Shown piece after piece: positions 37,161 to 48,065 of a stretch of 64,000 nt of DNA. Made by a program: the position numbers and the translations under genes. Within the stretch, counting starts at the first letter, position 1; each line of letters starts with the position of its first letter. Source of the stretch: Myxocyprinus asiaticus (taxonomy: Eukaryota > Chordata > Actinopteri > Cypriniformes > Catostomidae); contig NC_059346.1 of assembly GCF_019703515.2 (NCBI RefSeq), positions 54,820,001-54,884,000 on the forward strand. The letters run 5' to 3'. The notes under the pieces were generated by a model that was given only the letters and a program-made list of their open reading frames with translations, made no database searches and was not told where the DNA came from.

Positions 37161-38238
37161 TGAAACTCAGGTGCTTTACCTGAGGGTGAAGGTGTTTAAC
37201 AGCCGGTTCAAACTTGCAGCAAATTGTCCATTGTTGGCAAAGTTTTGCTGCAGGTTCACCACTACCGGTGAAGAACTGCAAACTTCTGGCAAACATTTGC
37301 AGCCAAACATAAGCTATTTGCATGTGAAAATAATGAGTGGCACATTTGTGGGAAGTTTGCAGCTAGTTTGCAGGAATTCTAGATTTTTTGTAAGGGGATG
37401 CGTGCATTAGCAAACACCACTAATGATTCTGTCAAATAGATTGGTAGCGTGAATTTTATGTACCTTTAGATTTGCATAAAAACAGTTCTTCTTAAATCCA
37501 GTGCACAGCTAGAGAATATACTCATCTCATTTCGCATGAACATAAATTAGCCAAACTCATTGTGACATGAATATTCTGAGAAAGTAGACAAAGAGAGCAC
37601 AGCTTTCTCCCTAATGTAAGTGTGCTGATGTTGGCTGCATTCCAGCAAATTGGCTGCAAGCTCTCAATTCAACATTGCAAATCCAGATGTACGGTTTGTC
37701 CAGAAACATCGTTCCACAGATAGAGGCTGTTCACAAATTGTGGAACAATTTGTCCTGGAACGCAGCTGCTTTGTTTGCGTTTCACCTACTCATGCTACAG
37801 TACTCTATTCTGAGAAATGAATTATGCAATCTTAGATGGCAAGTAGTTTACTTTAGTTCACAGGACTTGTGCAACAACATTTACATATTGTACCTGCATT
37901 TCAGAGCTTAACAGACAGACCTACAGGCAATATATTCAATTTAAGGTAATTATGTTGCCAACAACCCATTCACAGGTCTGAGCTTGAGGTTTATATAGAC
38001 ATATACATACACAGTATATACCGTTTTTCATCATACTCCAAAGCACTTCTAAGAATATAATTCCATTACTATGCTACACGGTAGTAAATGGTTAAGAAAA
38101 ACATTGGTATTACAATGATACCATATCCAGATTACTATGATAATACCATTGTACTTTTTTAAGTGTAGCCAAATTCCTTTATGCACTGTTAACTACCATT
38201 TTCTTTTACATGTGTGCATCACTTTCTCTAAGCATATA
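37161..38238. other. Intergenic DNA, partly repetitive
   Basis: 37200-37390 has recurring TTGCAG/GCAAACTT words and may be part of an unclassified repeat. 38030-38170 has ACCAT/ATGGT words shared with 14290-14490 and 31060-31460. No gene recognised. Confidence 0.35.
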
Positions 38239-39825
38239 CAGGTGCATCTCAATAAATTAGAATGTCGTGGAAAAGTTCATTTATTTCAGTAATTCAACTC
38301 AAATTGTGAAACTCGTGTATTAAATAAATTCAGTGCACACAGACTGAAGTAGTTTAAGTCTTTGGTTCTTTTAATTGTGATGATTTTGGCTCACATTTAA
38401 CAAAAACCCACCAATTCACTATCTCAAAAAAATTAGAATACATCATAAGACCAATAAAAAAAAAACATTTTTAGTGAATTGTTGGCATTCTGGAAAGTAT
38501 GTTCATTTACTGTATATGTACTCAATACTTGGTAGGGGCTCCTTTTGCTTTAATTACTGCCTCAATTCGGCGTGGCATGGAGGTGATCAGTTTGTGGCAC
38601 TGCTGAGGTGGTATGGAAGCCCAGGTTTCTTTGACAGTGGCCTTCAGCTCATCTGCATTTTTTGGTCTCTTGTTTCTCATTTTCCTCTTGACAATACCCC
38701 ATAGATTCTCTATGGGGTTCAGGTCTGGTGAGTTTGCTGGCCAGTCAAGCACACCAACACCATGGTCATTTAACCAACTTTTGGTGCTTTTGGCAGTGTG
38801 GGCAGGTGCCAAATCCTGCTGGAAAATGAAATCAGCATCTTTAAAAAGCTGGTCAGCAGAAGGAAGCATGAAGTGCTCCAAAATGTCTTGGTAAAAGGGT
38901 GCAGTGACTTTGGTTTTCAAAAAACACAATGGACCAACACCAGCAGATGACATTGCACCCCAAATCATCACAGACTGTGGAAACTTAACACTGGACTTCA
39001 AGCAACTTGGGCTATGAGCTTATCCACCCTTCCTCCAGACTCTAGGACCTTGGTTTCCAAATGAAATACAAAACTTGCTCTCATCTGAAAAGAGGACTTT
39101 GGACCACTGGGCAACAGTCCAGTTCTTCTTCTCCTTAGCCCAGGTAAGACGCCTCTGATGTTGTCTGTGGTTCAGGAGTGGCTTAACAAGAGGAATACGA
39201 CAACTGTAGCCAAATTCCTTGACACGTCTGTGTGTGGTGGCTCTTGATGCCTTGACCCCAGCCTCAGTCCATTCCTTGTGAAGTTCACCCAAATTCTTGA
39301 ATCGATTTTGCTTGACAATCCTCATAAGGCTGTGGTTCTCTCGGTTGGTTGTGCATCTTTTTCTTCCACACTTTTTCCTTCCACTCAATTTTCTGTTAAC
39401 ATGCTTGGATACAGCACTCTGTGAACAGCCAGCTTCTTTGGCAATGAATGTTTGTGGCTTACCCTCCTTGTGAAGGGTGTCAATGATTGTCTTCTGGACA
39501 ACTGTCAGATCAGCAGTCAGCACCATGATTGTGTAGCCTAGTGAACCAAACTGAGAGACCATTTTGAAGGCTCAGGAAACCTTTGCAGGTGTTTTGAGTT
39601 GATTAGCTGATTGGCATGTCACCATATTCTAATTTTTTGAGATAGTGAATTGGTGGGTTTTTGTTAAATGTGAGCCATAATCATCACAATTAAAAGAACA
39701 AAAGACTTAAACTACTTCAGTCTGTGTGCATTGAATTTATTTAATACACGAGTTTCACAATTTGAGTTGAATTACTGAAATAAATGAACTTTTCCACGAC
39801 ATTCTAATTTATTGAGATGCACCTG
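38239..39825 (-). mobile_element. Tc1-like element B, nearly intact
   Basis: TA at 38237-38238 and 39826-39827. Inverted repeats of about 205 bp (38239-38443 and about 39622-39825) match those of element A at 29473-31055. Orientation is opposite to element A. Confidence 0.95.
38522..39562 (-). pseudogene. Tc1 transposase of element B, single nonsense change
   Basis: One frame of 346 codons from the ATG at 39562 to the stop at 38522. The only defect I see is TAA at minus-strand codon 39020-39022, where element A has GAA (glutamate), in the sequence after VWRKGG. All DD34E residues (SDESKF, QQDLAPAHT, NPIENLWG) and the helix-turn-helix KEAGCSQSAVSKHVNRK are present. The stop falls between the first and second catalytic aspartates, so the product as encoded is a truncated DNA-binding protein of 180 residues. 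Confidence 0.93.
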
Positions 39826-39827
39826 TA

Positions 39828-40170
39828 TTTATAAGCTTTGAGCAATGACCCTACCTTGCCTTTGCTTTGTTTTTTGATATTCATTACATTTATAATTGCA
39901 GCTTAATCCTAAAAACTCCTCTTGTAAAATATCCTTTTACAAATGGACTTGACACACTCTCATATAGCCTACTGAACATGTGTGCTTTGTAAATCAACAA
40001 CACATTACAGCCTCCACTGAAACATTCCCAAGTGCTTAAAGCAAGTTCAAACATGTCTTAGATACAAAAAAAGAACAAAAAAAGAAAACGAAAACCCTTA
40101 TCTTGTTGCTAGCTGCACAACCAGGAGATCTGCACAGGTCTCTTTATTTCTCTTGAAAGCATGTTCTTTC
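39828..40170. other. Unassigned intergenic DNA
   Basis: AT-rich. No feature recognised. Confidence 0.4.
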
Positions 40171-40178
40171 ATTAGCAT

Positions 40179-40462
40179 TAGGGCTGCACAACATATTGAA
40201 TTTATCAAAAAATAGCTAATTAAAATTTCGCGATATGCATATTGCAAGGACTTTCGATAAAGGAATGATTTTAATACAGTAACGTTCAAGACGATTCAGA
40301 TATATGCAATTTGGAACAAAAGACAACTATGTTTGTGATCTCTGGGATAGATGGTCCTTTTTTATTTCAAAAAAGCTGAAACATCCGATGTTCTGCGCAC
40401 CCCGATGACGCCATTTTAGGATTGTCGTATATCGCATTTTCCCTCTATATCATGCAGCACTA
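40179..40462. mobile_element. hAT-like MITE with near-perfect 8-bp TSD
   Basis: Ends TAGGGCTGCACAACATATTG and (inverse) TAGTGCTGCATGATATAG. Flanks ATTAGCAT (40171-40178) and ATCAGCAT (40463-40470) differ at one position. Interior has CGATAT words typical of the group. Confidence 0.8.
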
Positions 40463-40576
40463 ATCAGCATAGACATTAACCCTATTGTAATGTATTTTTC
40501 TTTAATGTATGATGCATTGTCACTTATTCGAAAGGCAATTGATTATAATTATGCTAACATTTCTAACTCTCAATTA

Positions 40577-40632
40577 CTATCTATCTATCTGTCTGTCTGT
40601 CCGTCCATCCGTCCATCCATGCATCCACCCTC
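40577..40632. repeat. TCTA/TCTG/TCCA tetranucleotide microsatellite
   Basis: Consecutive runs of TCTA, TCTG and CCGT/CCAT tetranucleotides, apparently a degenerate series of one tetramer. Confidence 0.85.
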
Positions 40633-40683
40633 CTACCCATGTTTGGTTGCTTTACTTTTCAGTCAGATGGTCTCTTCCCGTCT

Positions 40684-41117
40684 AAAGCCGGGTTCACACT
40701 GATTCCCACGATTTTGCTATATGAGACAAATTTCTTCTCGATTGTAAATGATTTCCTTTGTCGTAAGGCAAAATTGGCAGTCGTTGATCGCTTAGTATGA
40801 CATGCTCATCAAAGGCCGAGTAATTCATTTTGCGATTAATCTTTGCCTCCAACAATGTTCTGGCATTGTCAGAAATTTTGCATCACATTTGTGCAGTGTG
40901 ACTGCTCCTAGACAGCCAGATGAGATAAAACATCCAGTAAATGCTGTCAATCTAAACGACTGGGACCAAAGTCTTGGCTACGATGTGTACCGCACAGTCT
41001 GACATTATGTCACATAGTGAGCCATGGCTTTTTCCCAGATCTCACTGGGATCATACTGTACAGCGTGACAAGCAACAATCGTAAATGACCGTAAAAAACA
41101 TTCAGTTTACACCCTGC
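40684..41117. mobile_element. Probable MITE (AAGC.GGGTT.ACACTG ends)
   Basis: Left AAAGCCGGGTTCACACTG and right (inverse) AAGCAGGGTGTAAACTG. The interior shows paired TCGTAA/TTACGA-type words. Target duplication not clear. Confidence 0.55.
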
Positions 41118-41234
41118 TTAAATGGGTTGTTCTCGGACGGAATAAGTTGCAATGAGGACCAGAATTCATGCTGCAAAATAAAGTCTGGCTATGCAAGGCT
41201 AGTCTAAAGGCTAAAGTGGCAACATGGAAAAATG

Positions 41235-41495
41235 AAGTATACTTTAGCCTTAAGTCTGCTTCAGTTGTGCGTTTGCTGCCATGTATCACACACAGTGCTC
41301 GTGACGTAAATTTTGACATAAATTGCTAAATTGTACAGCCAAATTTTTTATGTGCACATTGTCTGCTCATGTGCCTGGAATCGACTGCACTAAAGAGTAT
41401 CAGAAAGCAGTCGAAGTGTGCATGTGTCGAACGCATCCGTACATGCTCATGGTCAGTGGAGTATACTTTGAAAGGCTAGTACACTCGACCATGCA
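41235..41495. repeat. Third copy of the 12.3-kb repeat family
   Basis: Shares AGTATACTTTAG.CTT, CTGCACTAAAGAGTATCA(G)AAAGCAGT, TGTCGAACGCATCC and GTATACTTTGAAAGGCTAG with the tandem units at 12325-13250. Unlike unit 2 there it is not interrupted by a SINE. Confidence 0.65.
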
Positions 41496-42600
41496 TGATG
41501 TATAACCACAGAAGGAAAAATGAAGCATAGCCTACAGCATAGATTTTGAAGTATTCAAAGTACACAAGGCCTATGCAACCTTCAAGGCTTTTAAAGCTAC
41601 TTTAAACCTTCTTACAAGGCCCTCTCAATTTAGTGTAGTATCAACATGTATTATTATTAATACCTGTACATGACCACATAGGCGTGTACAGTAACATACT
41701 GTGTATGCATGTTTGACACTCAAATAATATACAGAATATACTGTGCACATTTGAAAAGATTTGGGAGAGAAGTGAGTGAACTGTCCCAAAACCTAACCAG
41801 TTCTGATTGCGATTGTTAGCTGGTCTTTTGTTCTTGCTTACAATGTCTAGATTAGATATGCTGAGGCTCCAAATCCGAGAGTGAGCATACCATAAAACTG
41901 AGGGGCCACCAAACCAGGAACCTCTGCAGTGAGGGCTTTTATCATGCTAATCAAATATGGATATCAAAGCAGAGGTCCTCACAGACCACCAACTGTCTCT
42001 TGGAGATGGAGATGGGAAGTGGGGCACCCACACACTTTGAAAAGAAAGCCGTGATGTTACCTCAAAGGAGCGAAGAAAGGTCCTACATCCCACAGACATG
42101 GTATAATTGTGTGATATAATTATCTGCTGAGTTCTCAGCATTTCATGTGATGCAAATAACTTCTTTAGTACCTTGCTCTGATTTCAAGACTGTATAACTC
42201 TGTACAATAGACAACATATTCTGCATCATATAACATATCCATCACCCTTATGCCGGCTTAAACTACTATGACTTTCTTCCTTCTGCAGAACACAAACAAA
42301 GATTTTTGATGGAGATAGGATGTGTTAATATTTTAGGGTTGTCCAAAGATTAAAATTTTGAATTGAATTATTTACATGACCTGCCGATTTACAGTATCAA
42401 AAAGATGAGTATCAAAATGCAAGTTAAATGTTTTCCCAAACAGATAAGGTTTTTATTATTAATGCTCTATCGAGTTTAAAATCAACAAAACCTACCTCCC
42501 TACCATAAACCATAAACCTAAACCTAACCAATATTGTCAGAAAAATGTGAGATGAAAAATGAAATTGTTGAAGCAACTGCCATTTGTTGGTGCTTCTATG
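41496..42600. other. Unassigned intergenic DNA
   Basis: No feature recognised up to the point where the second LINE copy begins. Confidence 0.4.
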
Positions 42601-43520
42601 ACACCATAGTGCCCTCCAAGCTAGATGAGAAACTCCGGGCTCTGGGCTTAAACAGCTCGCTGTGCAGCTGGATCCTGGACTTCCTGTCAAGCAGACGCCA
42701 GGTGGTTAGAATAGGCAGCAACATCTCCTCATCACTGACCCTCAACACTGGAGCCCCACAGGGCTGTGTTCTCAGCCCACTACTGTATTCCCTGTACACA
42801 CATGACTGTGTGGCAACACATAACTCCAATGCCATCATTAAGTTTGCTGATGACACGACGGTGGTAGGTCTGATCACTGACAATGATGAAACAGCCTACA
42901 GAGAGGAGGTGCACACTCTGACACACTGGTGTCAGGAGCACAACCTCTCCCTCAACGTCAGTAAGACAAAGGAGCTTGTGGTGGACTTCAGGAGAAAAGA
43001 CAGAGAACACAGTCCAATCACCATCAATGGAGCACCAGTGGAGAGAGTCAGCAGCTTCAAGTTCCTGGGTGTCCACATCACTGAGGAACTCACATGGTCC
43101 GTCCACACTGAAGTCGTTGTGAAGAAGGCTCATCAGCGCCTTTTCTTCCTGAGACGGCTGAGGAAGTTTGGAATGAACCGCCACATCCTCACACGGTTCT
43201 ACACCTGCACTGTGGAGAGCATCCTGACTGGCTGTATCTCCGCCTGGTACGGCAATAGCACTGCCCACAACCGCAAAGCACTGCAAAGGGTGGTGCGAAC
43301 TGCCAAACACATCATCAGAGGTGAGCTTCCCTCCCTCCAGGAAATATATACAAGGCGGTGTGTGAAAAAAGCTCGGAGGATCATCAGAGACTCCAGCCAC
43401 CCGAGCCATGGGCTGTTCTCACTGCTACCATCAGGTAGGCGGTATCGCAGCATCAGGACCCGCACCAGCCGACTCCATGATAGCTTCTTCCCCCAAGCAA
43501 TCAGACTTCTGAACTCTTGA
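42601..43520 (+). pseudogene. RT C-terminal half of LINE copy 2
   Basis: Open to the normal stop at 43520 with [19 protein letters not shown] (about 42752) and catalytic FADD (about 42847), then the [17 protein letters not shown] thumb and C-terminal [15 protein letters not shown]. An ATG at 42534 lies in unrelated upstream DNA. The open frame is undamaged but lacks endonuclease and the N-terminal RT part. Confidence 0.9.
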
Positions 43521-43840
43521 TCTCCCACGATCAAAATACATCAGCCCTGCACTTTATTACTCTTTTATCTCACACCGGACTGTCATAAATTATATTACTG
43601 TCATTATATTATGTCTCTCTTAACAACTGACTATCAACCGACAGCCTGAATGTCAATACAGTACAATACTGTACATTCTATATATATACTTTTTTCATAT
43701 ATATTTTAATTTTTATTGAATAATGTGTATCTATATAGTATCTATATAGTAAAAAACAAAAAAACAAAAACAAAAACAGCATATTGTATACTGTACAGTG
43801 TATGTTATTATTTGTATATTGTTGAGTGTAATTGTGTATA

Positions 43841-44052
43841 ACAGATGTTTAAATTGTGTTGTGTTAATTTGATGTTTTAAGTTGTGTAATTATGTATAAC
43901 AGATGTTTAAATTGTGTTGTGTTAATTTGATGTTTTAAGTTGAGTGTAATTATGTATAACAGATGTTTAAATTGTGTTGTGTTAATTTGATGTTTTAAGT
44001 CGAGTTTAATTATGTATAACAGATGTTTAAATTGCGTTGTGTTAATTTGATG
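43841..44052 (+). repeat. 58-60 bp minisatellite in the LINE copy 2 3' UTR
   Basis: TAACAGATGTTTAAATTG begins at 43841, 43899, 43959 and 44019, spacing 58, 60 and 60 bp; each is followed by TGTTGTGTTAATTTGATGTT. Copy 1 has a single related unit (about 5675-5715). Confidence 0.92.
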
Positions 44053-44935
44053 TTATTGTAAATTGGTATATGTCTCATCACTGTCACGACTGCTATGTTG
44101 ATCGGAACTGCACCCAAGAATTTCACACACCATTGCACTTGTGTATATGGCTGTGTGACAATAAAGTGATTTGATTTGATTTGATTTGACACTTTCGGCT
44201 CAATTTTCAACTCTGGTGCTCCTCAAGCCAAGTGTTCACTACACGACTTGCAGTCGACGTCCTATGACTTACAGTCTGGTTTTTCGTCGTGCTGGTGCGA
44301 ACACTTCAGGACTGTTGTGTATCAACTACACGACCATTTGTCCCCGACTGAGACCATGTGCACACCTGATATTAAGATGAGTTTTGGATGATCCGATCAC
44401 AAATGTACAAGCGAGACATCACCGTAACACCTGGTCATCTCTTTTGACCACTTGTGTTCAGATTTTGAGGAGAGAGACTTTGATTTCATTAGGACATACA
44501 TCAATCATTATGTCTGTGTTTTACTGAATGATAATAAAGAGCAAAAAAGTAAAAGATGAGAAAGAAAACTGCTAAAAACAGGCACACAGTTTCTCTTACA
44601 GTTTTTCTCAATTGCTTTGGCTCAATTCTCAAACGGGTATTATTTTTTTCAAAACAATAAGTTCAAATCCCTGAACAATTAGTTTCTTGTTCACACCAGA
44701 TTTGAATTTCTTATTCATTTAAGCAAATTCCATGTGTTTTGTGTACAAAAGAGTAAGTACAATTGTTGACAATTTTCACAATAACTAAATGCACATGGCT
44801 TGCTGATCAAAATTGATGAGTTGTTTCTCAGTGAAATTGTCATACTCTTCACAACTTCTAAACATTCTTTCATCATGTGAGCCATCACATGCAAAATTAT
44901 CCATTCAATTATCAAAATCTGTCAGACATATATGT

Positions 44936-45376
44936 ACAGTACTGTGTAAAAGTCTTAGGCACATACGATGTTTCACAAAAACATTTGTCTTAAGATGGTT
45001 ATTTATATTTTCAGCTTTAGTGTGTCAATAGGAAATATGAATTTAGACTCCCAAGCATTCCATTTGCAAATATAAAAGAATAGAAGAACATGGAGCCCTG
45101 AAACAGATGCCATGGGCCCCATAGAGCCCCCCACTGAACATCAAGTCAGTCTGGGATTACATGAAGAGACAGACGCAATTGAGACAGCCTAAATAGATAG
45201 AAGAACTGTGGTGAGTTCTCTAAGAAGCTTGGAACATCCTATCTGCAAACAACCAAGAAAAACTGTTTCCAGGTGTACCTAGGGGAATTGGTACTGGCAA
45301 AGGTGGTCACACCAAATATTGATTTAGCTTTTTTATGTTTACTGGACTTTGTATGATGTTAACTGATAAATGAAAA
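44936..45376 (+). mobile_element. Internally deleted Tc1-like element of a third family
   Basis: Begins TACAGTACTGTGTAAAAGTCTTAGGC, a terminal repeat seen in fish Tc1 elements. From about 45125 the plus strand encodes a transposase C-terminus: LNIKSVWDYMKRQTQLRQPK, a TAG, EELW and KGGHTKY at about 45300. The conserved NIIE before SVWDY is changed so the catalytic E is lost. The far terminal repeat is missing; DIRS copy B starts at 45379. Confidence 0.75.
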
Positions 45377-45378
45377 GG

Positions 45379-45705
45379 TCCTGGTTACTTGCGTAACCTC
45401 CGTTCCCTGATGGAGGGAATGAGACGTTGTGTCGATGTAGTGACACTAGGGGTCACTCTTGGGAGCCCGAGACACCTCTGGTCTTTGATAAAAGGCCAAT
45501 GAAAATTGGCAAGTGGTATTTGCATACCACTCCCCTGGACATACGGGTATAAAAGGAGCTGGTATGCAACCACTCATTCAGGTTTTGTGCTGAGGAGCCT
45601 AGACAAGGTCCCGGCCATTTCAGTGGGTAGTTCAGCGTTGTGGCAGGAGGGACACAACGTCTCGTTCCCTCCATCAGGGAACGGAGGTTACGCAAGTAAC
45701 CAGGA
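45379..45705. repeat. 54-bp inverted repeat with 219-bp loop at the DIRS end
   Basis: Arms 45379-45432 and 45652-45705 are inverse complements with one mismatch. The loop holds a TATAAAAGG motif (about 45549). The sequence after the second arm (45711-45750) repeats the GACGTTGTG.CGATGTAGTGACACTAG motif that follows the first arm (45424-45452). Confidence 0.93.
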
Positions 45706-46289
45706 CGTTCCCTATCTCGACGTTGTGTTGATGTAGTGACACTAGGAGTCCCTATACGAAAGGCCGCAACTGGCTGAACTGTGTTCAACGTGAACTGGCG
45801 GTGTGTGATGGACAGACCACTGTGTGCCTCGTAGCCAGCGCACCAGGCTGACACGTAACCTCCCCCAACACTGTTATGAGTGTCGAACGGCCCTTTGGGG
45901 ACAAGTCGACTATCCAAATGATAGAGACGGGCTAGCCCAGTCGTGGCCTCTTATCCCCTTTTATTTTCCTCTCCCAAAAAAAAGGGATTAACCGACTGGG
46001 GCCACCAGGTCTAGTCGGGGGGGGGGGTGTCCCTCCCAAGGGGAAGACACCACAGAGACCACACCCCGCCGGGGGGGTATTTAAGTGGAAATACATAACA
46101 TGGTCTTGCTGAGCTTTGTTGGAAGTTTGCCATGTGGAGAAGTCCCATGGTAGGTCCTACCCAATGGGGGAGGAGTTACTACAAGCATGGTGACTGGGGC
46201 AGAGGGGCCTCTGCCCAAGGAAGATGCAGTTTACCAACAGGGAAATGAATTAGCGGAAGATTTACAACACATGGGGTTACCTACGGGGA

Positions 46290-47141
46290 ACCACCACATG
46301 CAGAGCACCTGCTGGAATCTGAAGCCAGTGCTGAAGCGGTCTCATATGCATCAACCCGAGCGGAGTGGCCACCGCTGAGGATGCCATATGCCCCAGGAGC
46401 CTCTGAAAGAGTTTCAGTGGAACCGCTGTTTTCTGTTTGAACGCCTACAAACAGGTCAGCACCGACTGTGCATGCTCGTTCGTGAGGCACGCCGTCAATG
46501 AGACTGAGTCCAACTCCAAACCGAGAAAAGAGATGCTCTGAATCAGGAGGAGCTTGCTCTTTTTCCAGTTGACCCGAAGCCTTAGTTGGCTGAGGTGCAA
46601 GAGCACCTGTATGCACACGACATATCCTGAGAGTGAGCTAGGATTAGCCAATTGTTGAGATAGTTGAGAATGCGAATGCCCACTTCCCTTAACAGGGCAA
46701 GAGCTGCCTCTGCGACCTTCGTGAAGACACGAGGGGACAAGGGACACCGAAAGGGAGGACCTTGTACTGATACGCCCGACCCTCTATTGCAAACCGCAGG
46801 AAGGGTCTGTGTCGAGGTAGAATTAAGACGTGGAAGTACACGTCCTTCAGGTCTACCGCCGCGAACCAATCTTGATGCAGGATACTCGCCAGAATGCGTT
46901 TTTGCATCAGAATCTTGAACGGGAGTCTGTGTAAAGCCCGGTTCAGTACTCGCAGGTCCAAGATTGGCCGCAACCCACCGCCTTTCTTCGGTACAATGAA
47001 GTAGGGGCTGTAAAACCCCTTCTTCATCTCGGCCAGAGGGACAGGATCTGTCGCATCCTTCCGTAGGAGGGTAGCAGCGTTCTCGCCCTTCACCAAGGTG
47101 AAGTGGATGCCGCTGAACCTGGGCGGACGCCTGGCGAACAT
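46290..47141 (-). pseudogene. DIRS reverse transcriptase/RNase H remnant, copy B
   Basis: Frame 47141-46689 carries ENAATLLRKDATDPVPLAEMKKG, FYSPYFIVPKKGGGLRPILDL, the palm motif WFAAVDLKDVYFHVLILPRHR and VLPFGV. The continuation in a second frame reads FTKVAEAALALLREVGIRILNY, then LNNWLIL where copy A has LDDWLIL, so both catalytic aspartates are asparagine (about 46645-46655). Further on are VNWKKSKLLLIQSISFLGLELDS and an RNase H remnant GHMASSAVATPLGLMHMRPLQHW. At least two frameshifts. Confidence 0.85.
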
Positions 47142-47145
47142 ATGA

Positions 47146-48065
47146 ATTTCCGATCATATGCTTATTCCCTTGAAATCCACATGGAACCGGCAAAAAAACG
47201 GTCGTTACAGCTGCCCTTAGTGTTGTCTCGTTTTAAATGGATCACCAAAAATGCATTTTAAAATTAAGATAACGAAATTCATTCACGAATTTGCACAGTT
47301 TATTCTTGATACCTGGAAAAAAAACATGAAAGAACAGCTCTTACCCATTTTCGTGCTTTACTGGCACCATTTGCAAAGGAAAAAAATAATAAAAACATCT
47401 GATAATAATAAATAACAGTGGGTAGGGAGATGTGGACGAATTTTTATTTTATTTTCTAATTATTTTTTGTCTCCTGCTATCCAAATCTTGCTCTCCTCTT
47501 TCAACAAAGATGAAAGAACAGCTCGTGCCCATTTTGCTATTTGCAAAAGGAAACATTTAAGAAAAACAGATTAAAATAATAAAGACAGAGGGTATAGGGA
47601 GATGTGGGTGAAGTTTAATTTTATTATATTCTAATTATTTTTTGTCTTCTGCTTCCTAATACTTTGCCCTCCTCTTGCACTCTCTCTATATTTCATTGGC
47701 TGTGGCTCATTGTCATCTCTCACTTGTTGGGACAGTGTTACACACATGACGTCAAGACGTCTAGATATTAGACAGTTTTGAAAACAGTCGTAGTGTCTGG
47801 GAGTCATCTTGGCCTGATGCAGTAGTGCGCACACAACAAGACCTTTCATCGAGAGATCCGAGACTTCTCGTCACAGACCAGTCGCCGACTCAAAACATCA
47901 AAGGAAATGGGATCGAGTCATGTAGTGTCCACTAGGCATCAGGATTCGTACCCCAGTCCTTTGAATTGCAAGTACAAAGTGTAGTTGAGCTACCGCAAAA
48001 TTGTATCATGTATTAACAAGCTTGTAAATGTAGTTGGTTATATAATGAAAACGCTAAAATGTTTA
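47146..48065. repeat. Region with a 184-bp tandem duplication
   Basis: GAAAGAACAGCTC occurs at 47328 and 47512. After each come CCCATTTT, ATTTGCAAA, AATAATAAA, GGTAGGGAGATGTGG or its near match, TAATTATTTTTTGTCT and CTGCT, so about 180 bp is duplicated in tandem (47328-47690). The remainder up to 47940 contains the right end of the possible 44.2-kb element. Confidence 0.8.

Larger units (their letters stand above)
42601..44189 (+). mobile_element. 5'-truncated LINE, copy 2 of the CR1/L2/Rex-type family
   Basis: Homology to copy 1 begins abruptly at ACACCATAGTGCCCTCC (copy 1 position about 4467), inside the RT finger-palm region, and continues to the AATAAAGTG polyadenylation signal and a TGATT tail (44166-44189). 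Truncation at the 5' end is the usual result of incomplete LINE reverse transcription. The 3' UTR carries an expanded 60-bp repeat absent from copy 1. Confidence 0.92.
45379..47145 (-). mobile_element. DIRS-type retroelement copy B, RT plus 3' inverted terminal region
   Basis: On the minus strand RT/RNase H coding (47141 to about 46290) is followed by a non-coding 3' region and then a terminal region at 45379-45600. That terminal region is homologous to the 5' terminal region of copy A but reads in the plus direction, opposite to this element's RT. Inverted, not direct, terminal repeats are a hallmark of DIRS elements. gag, methylase and recombinase are missing. Confidence 0.82.
44229..47940. 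mobile_element. Possible DNA element with AGTG.(T/A)CACTACA(C/T)GACT ends
   Basis: Left GCCAAGTGTTCACTACACGACT (44227-44248) matches inversely the right end AGTCATGTAGTGTCCACTAGGC (47916-47937). The paired words GTCG and GACTC follow on both sides. A Tc1 fragment and DIRS copy B lie between. Ends could also be two separate copies of a shorter element. Confidence 0.5.

Noticed and set aside
45453..45917. 154-codon minus-strand frame
   Set aside because: It spans the DIRS 3' non-coding and inverted terminal region; repeats at DNA level explain its openness.
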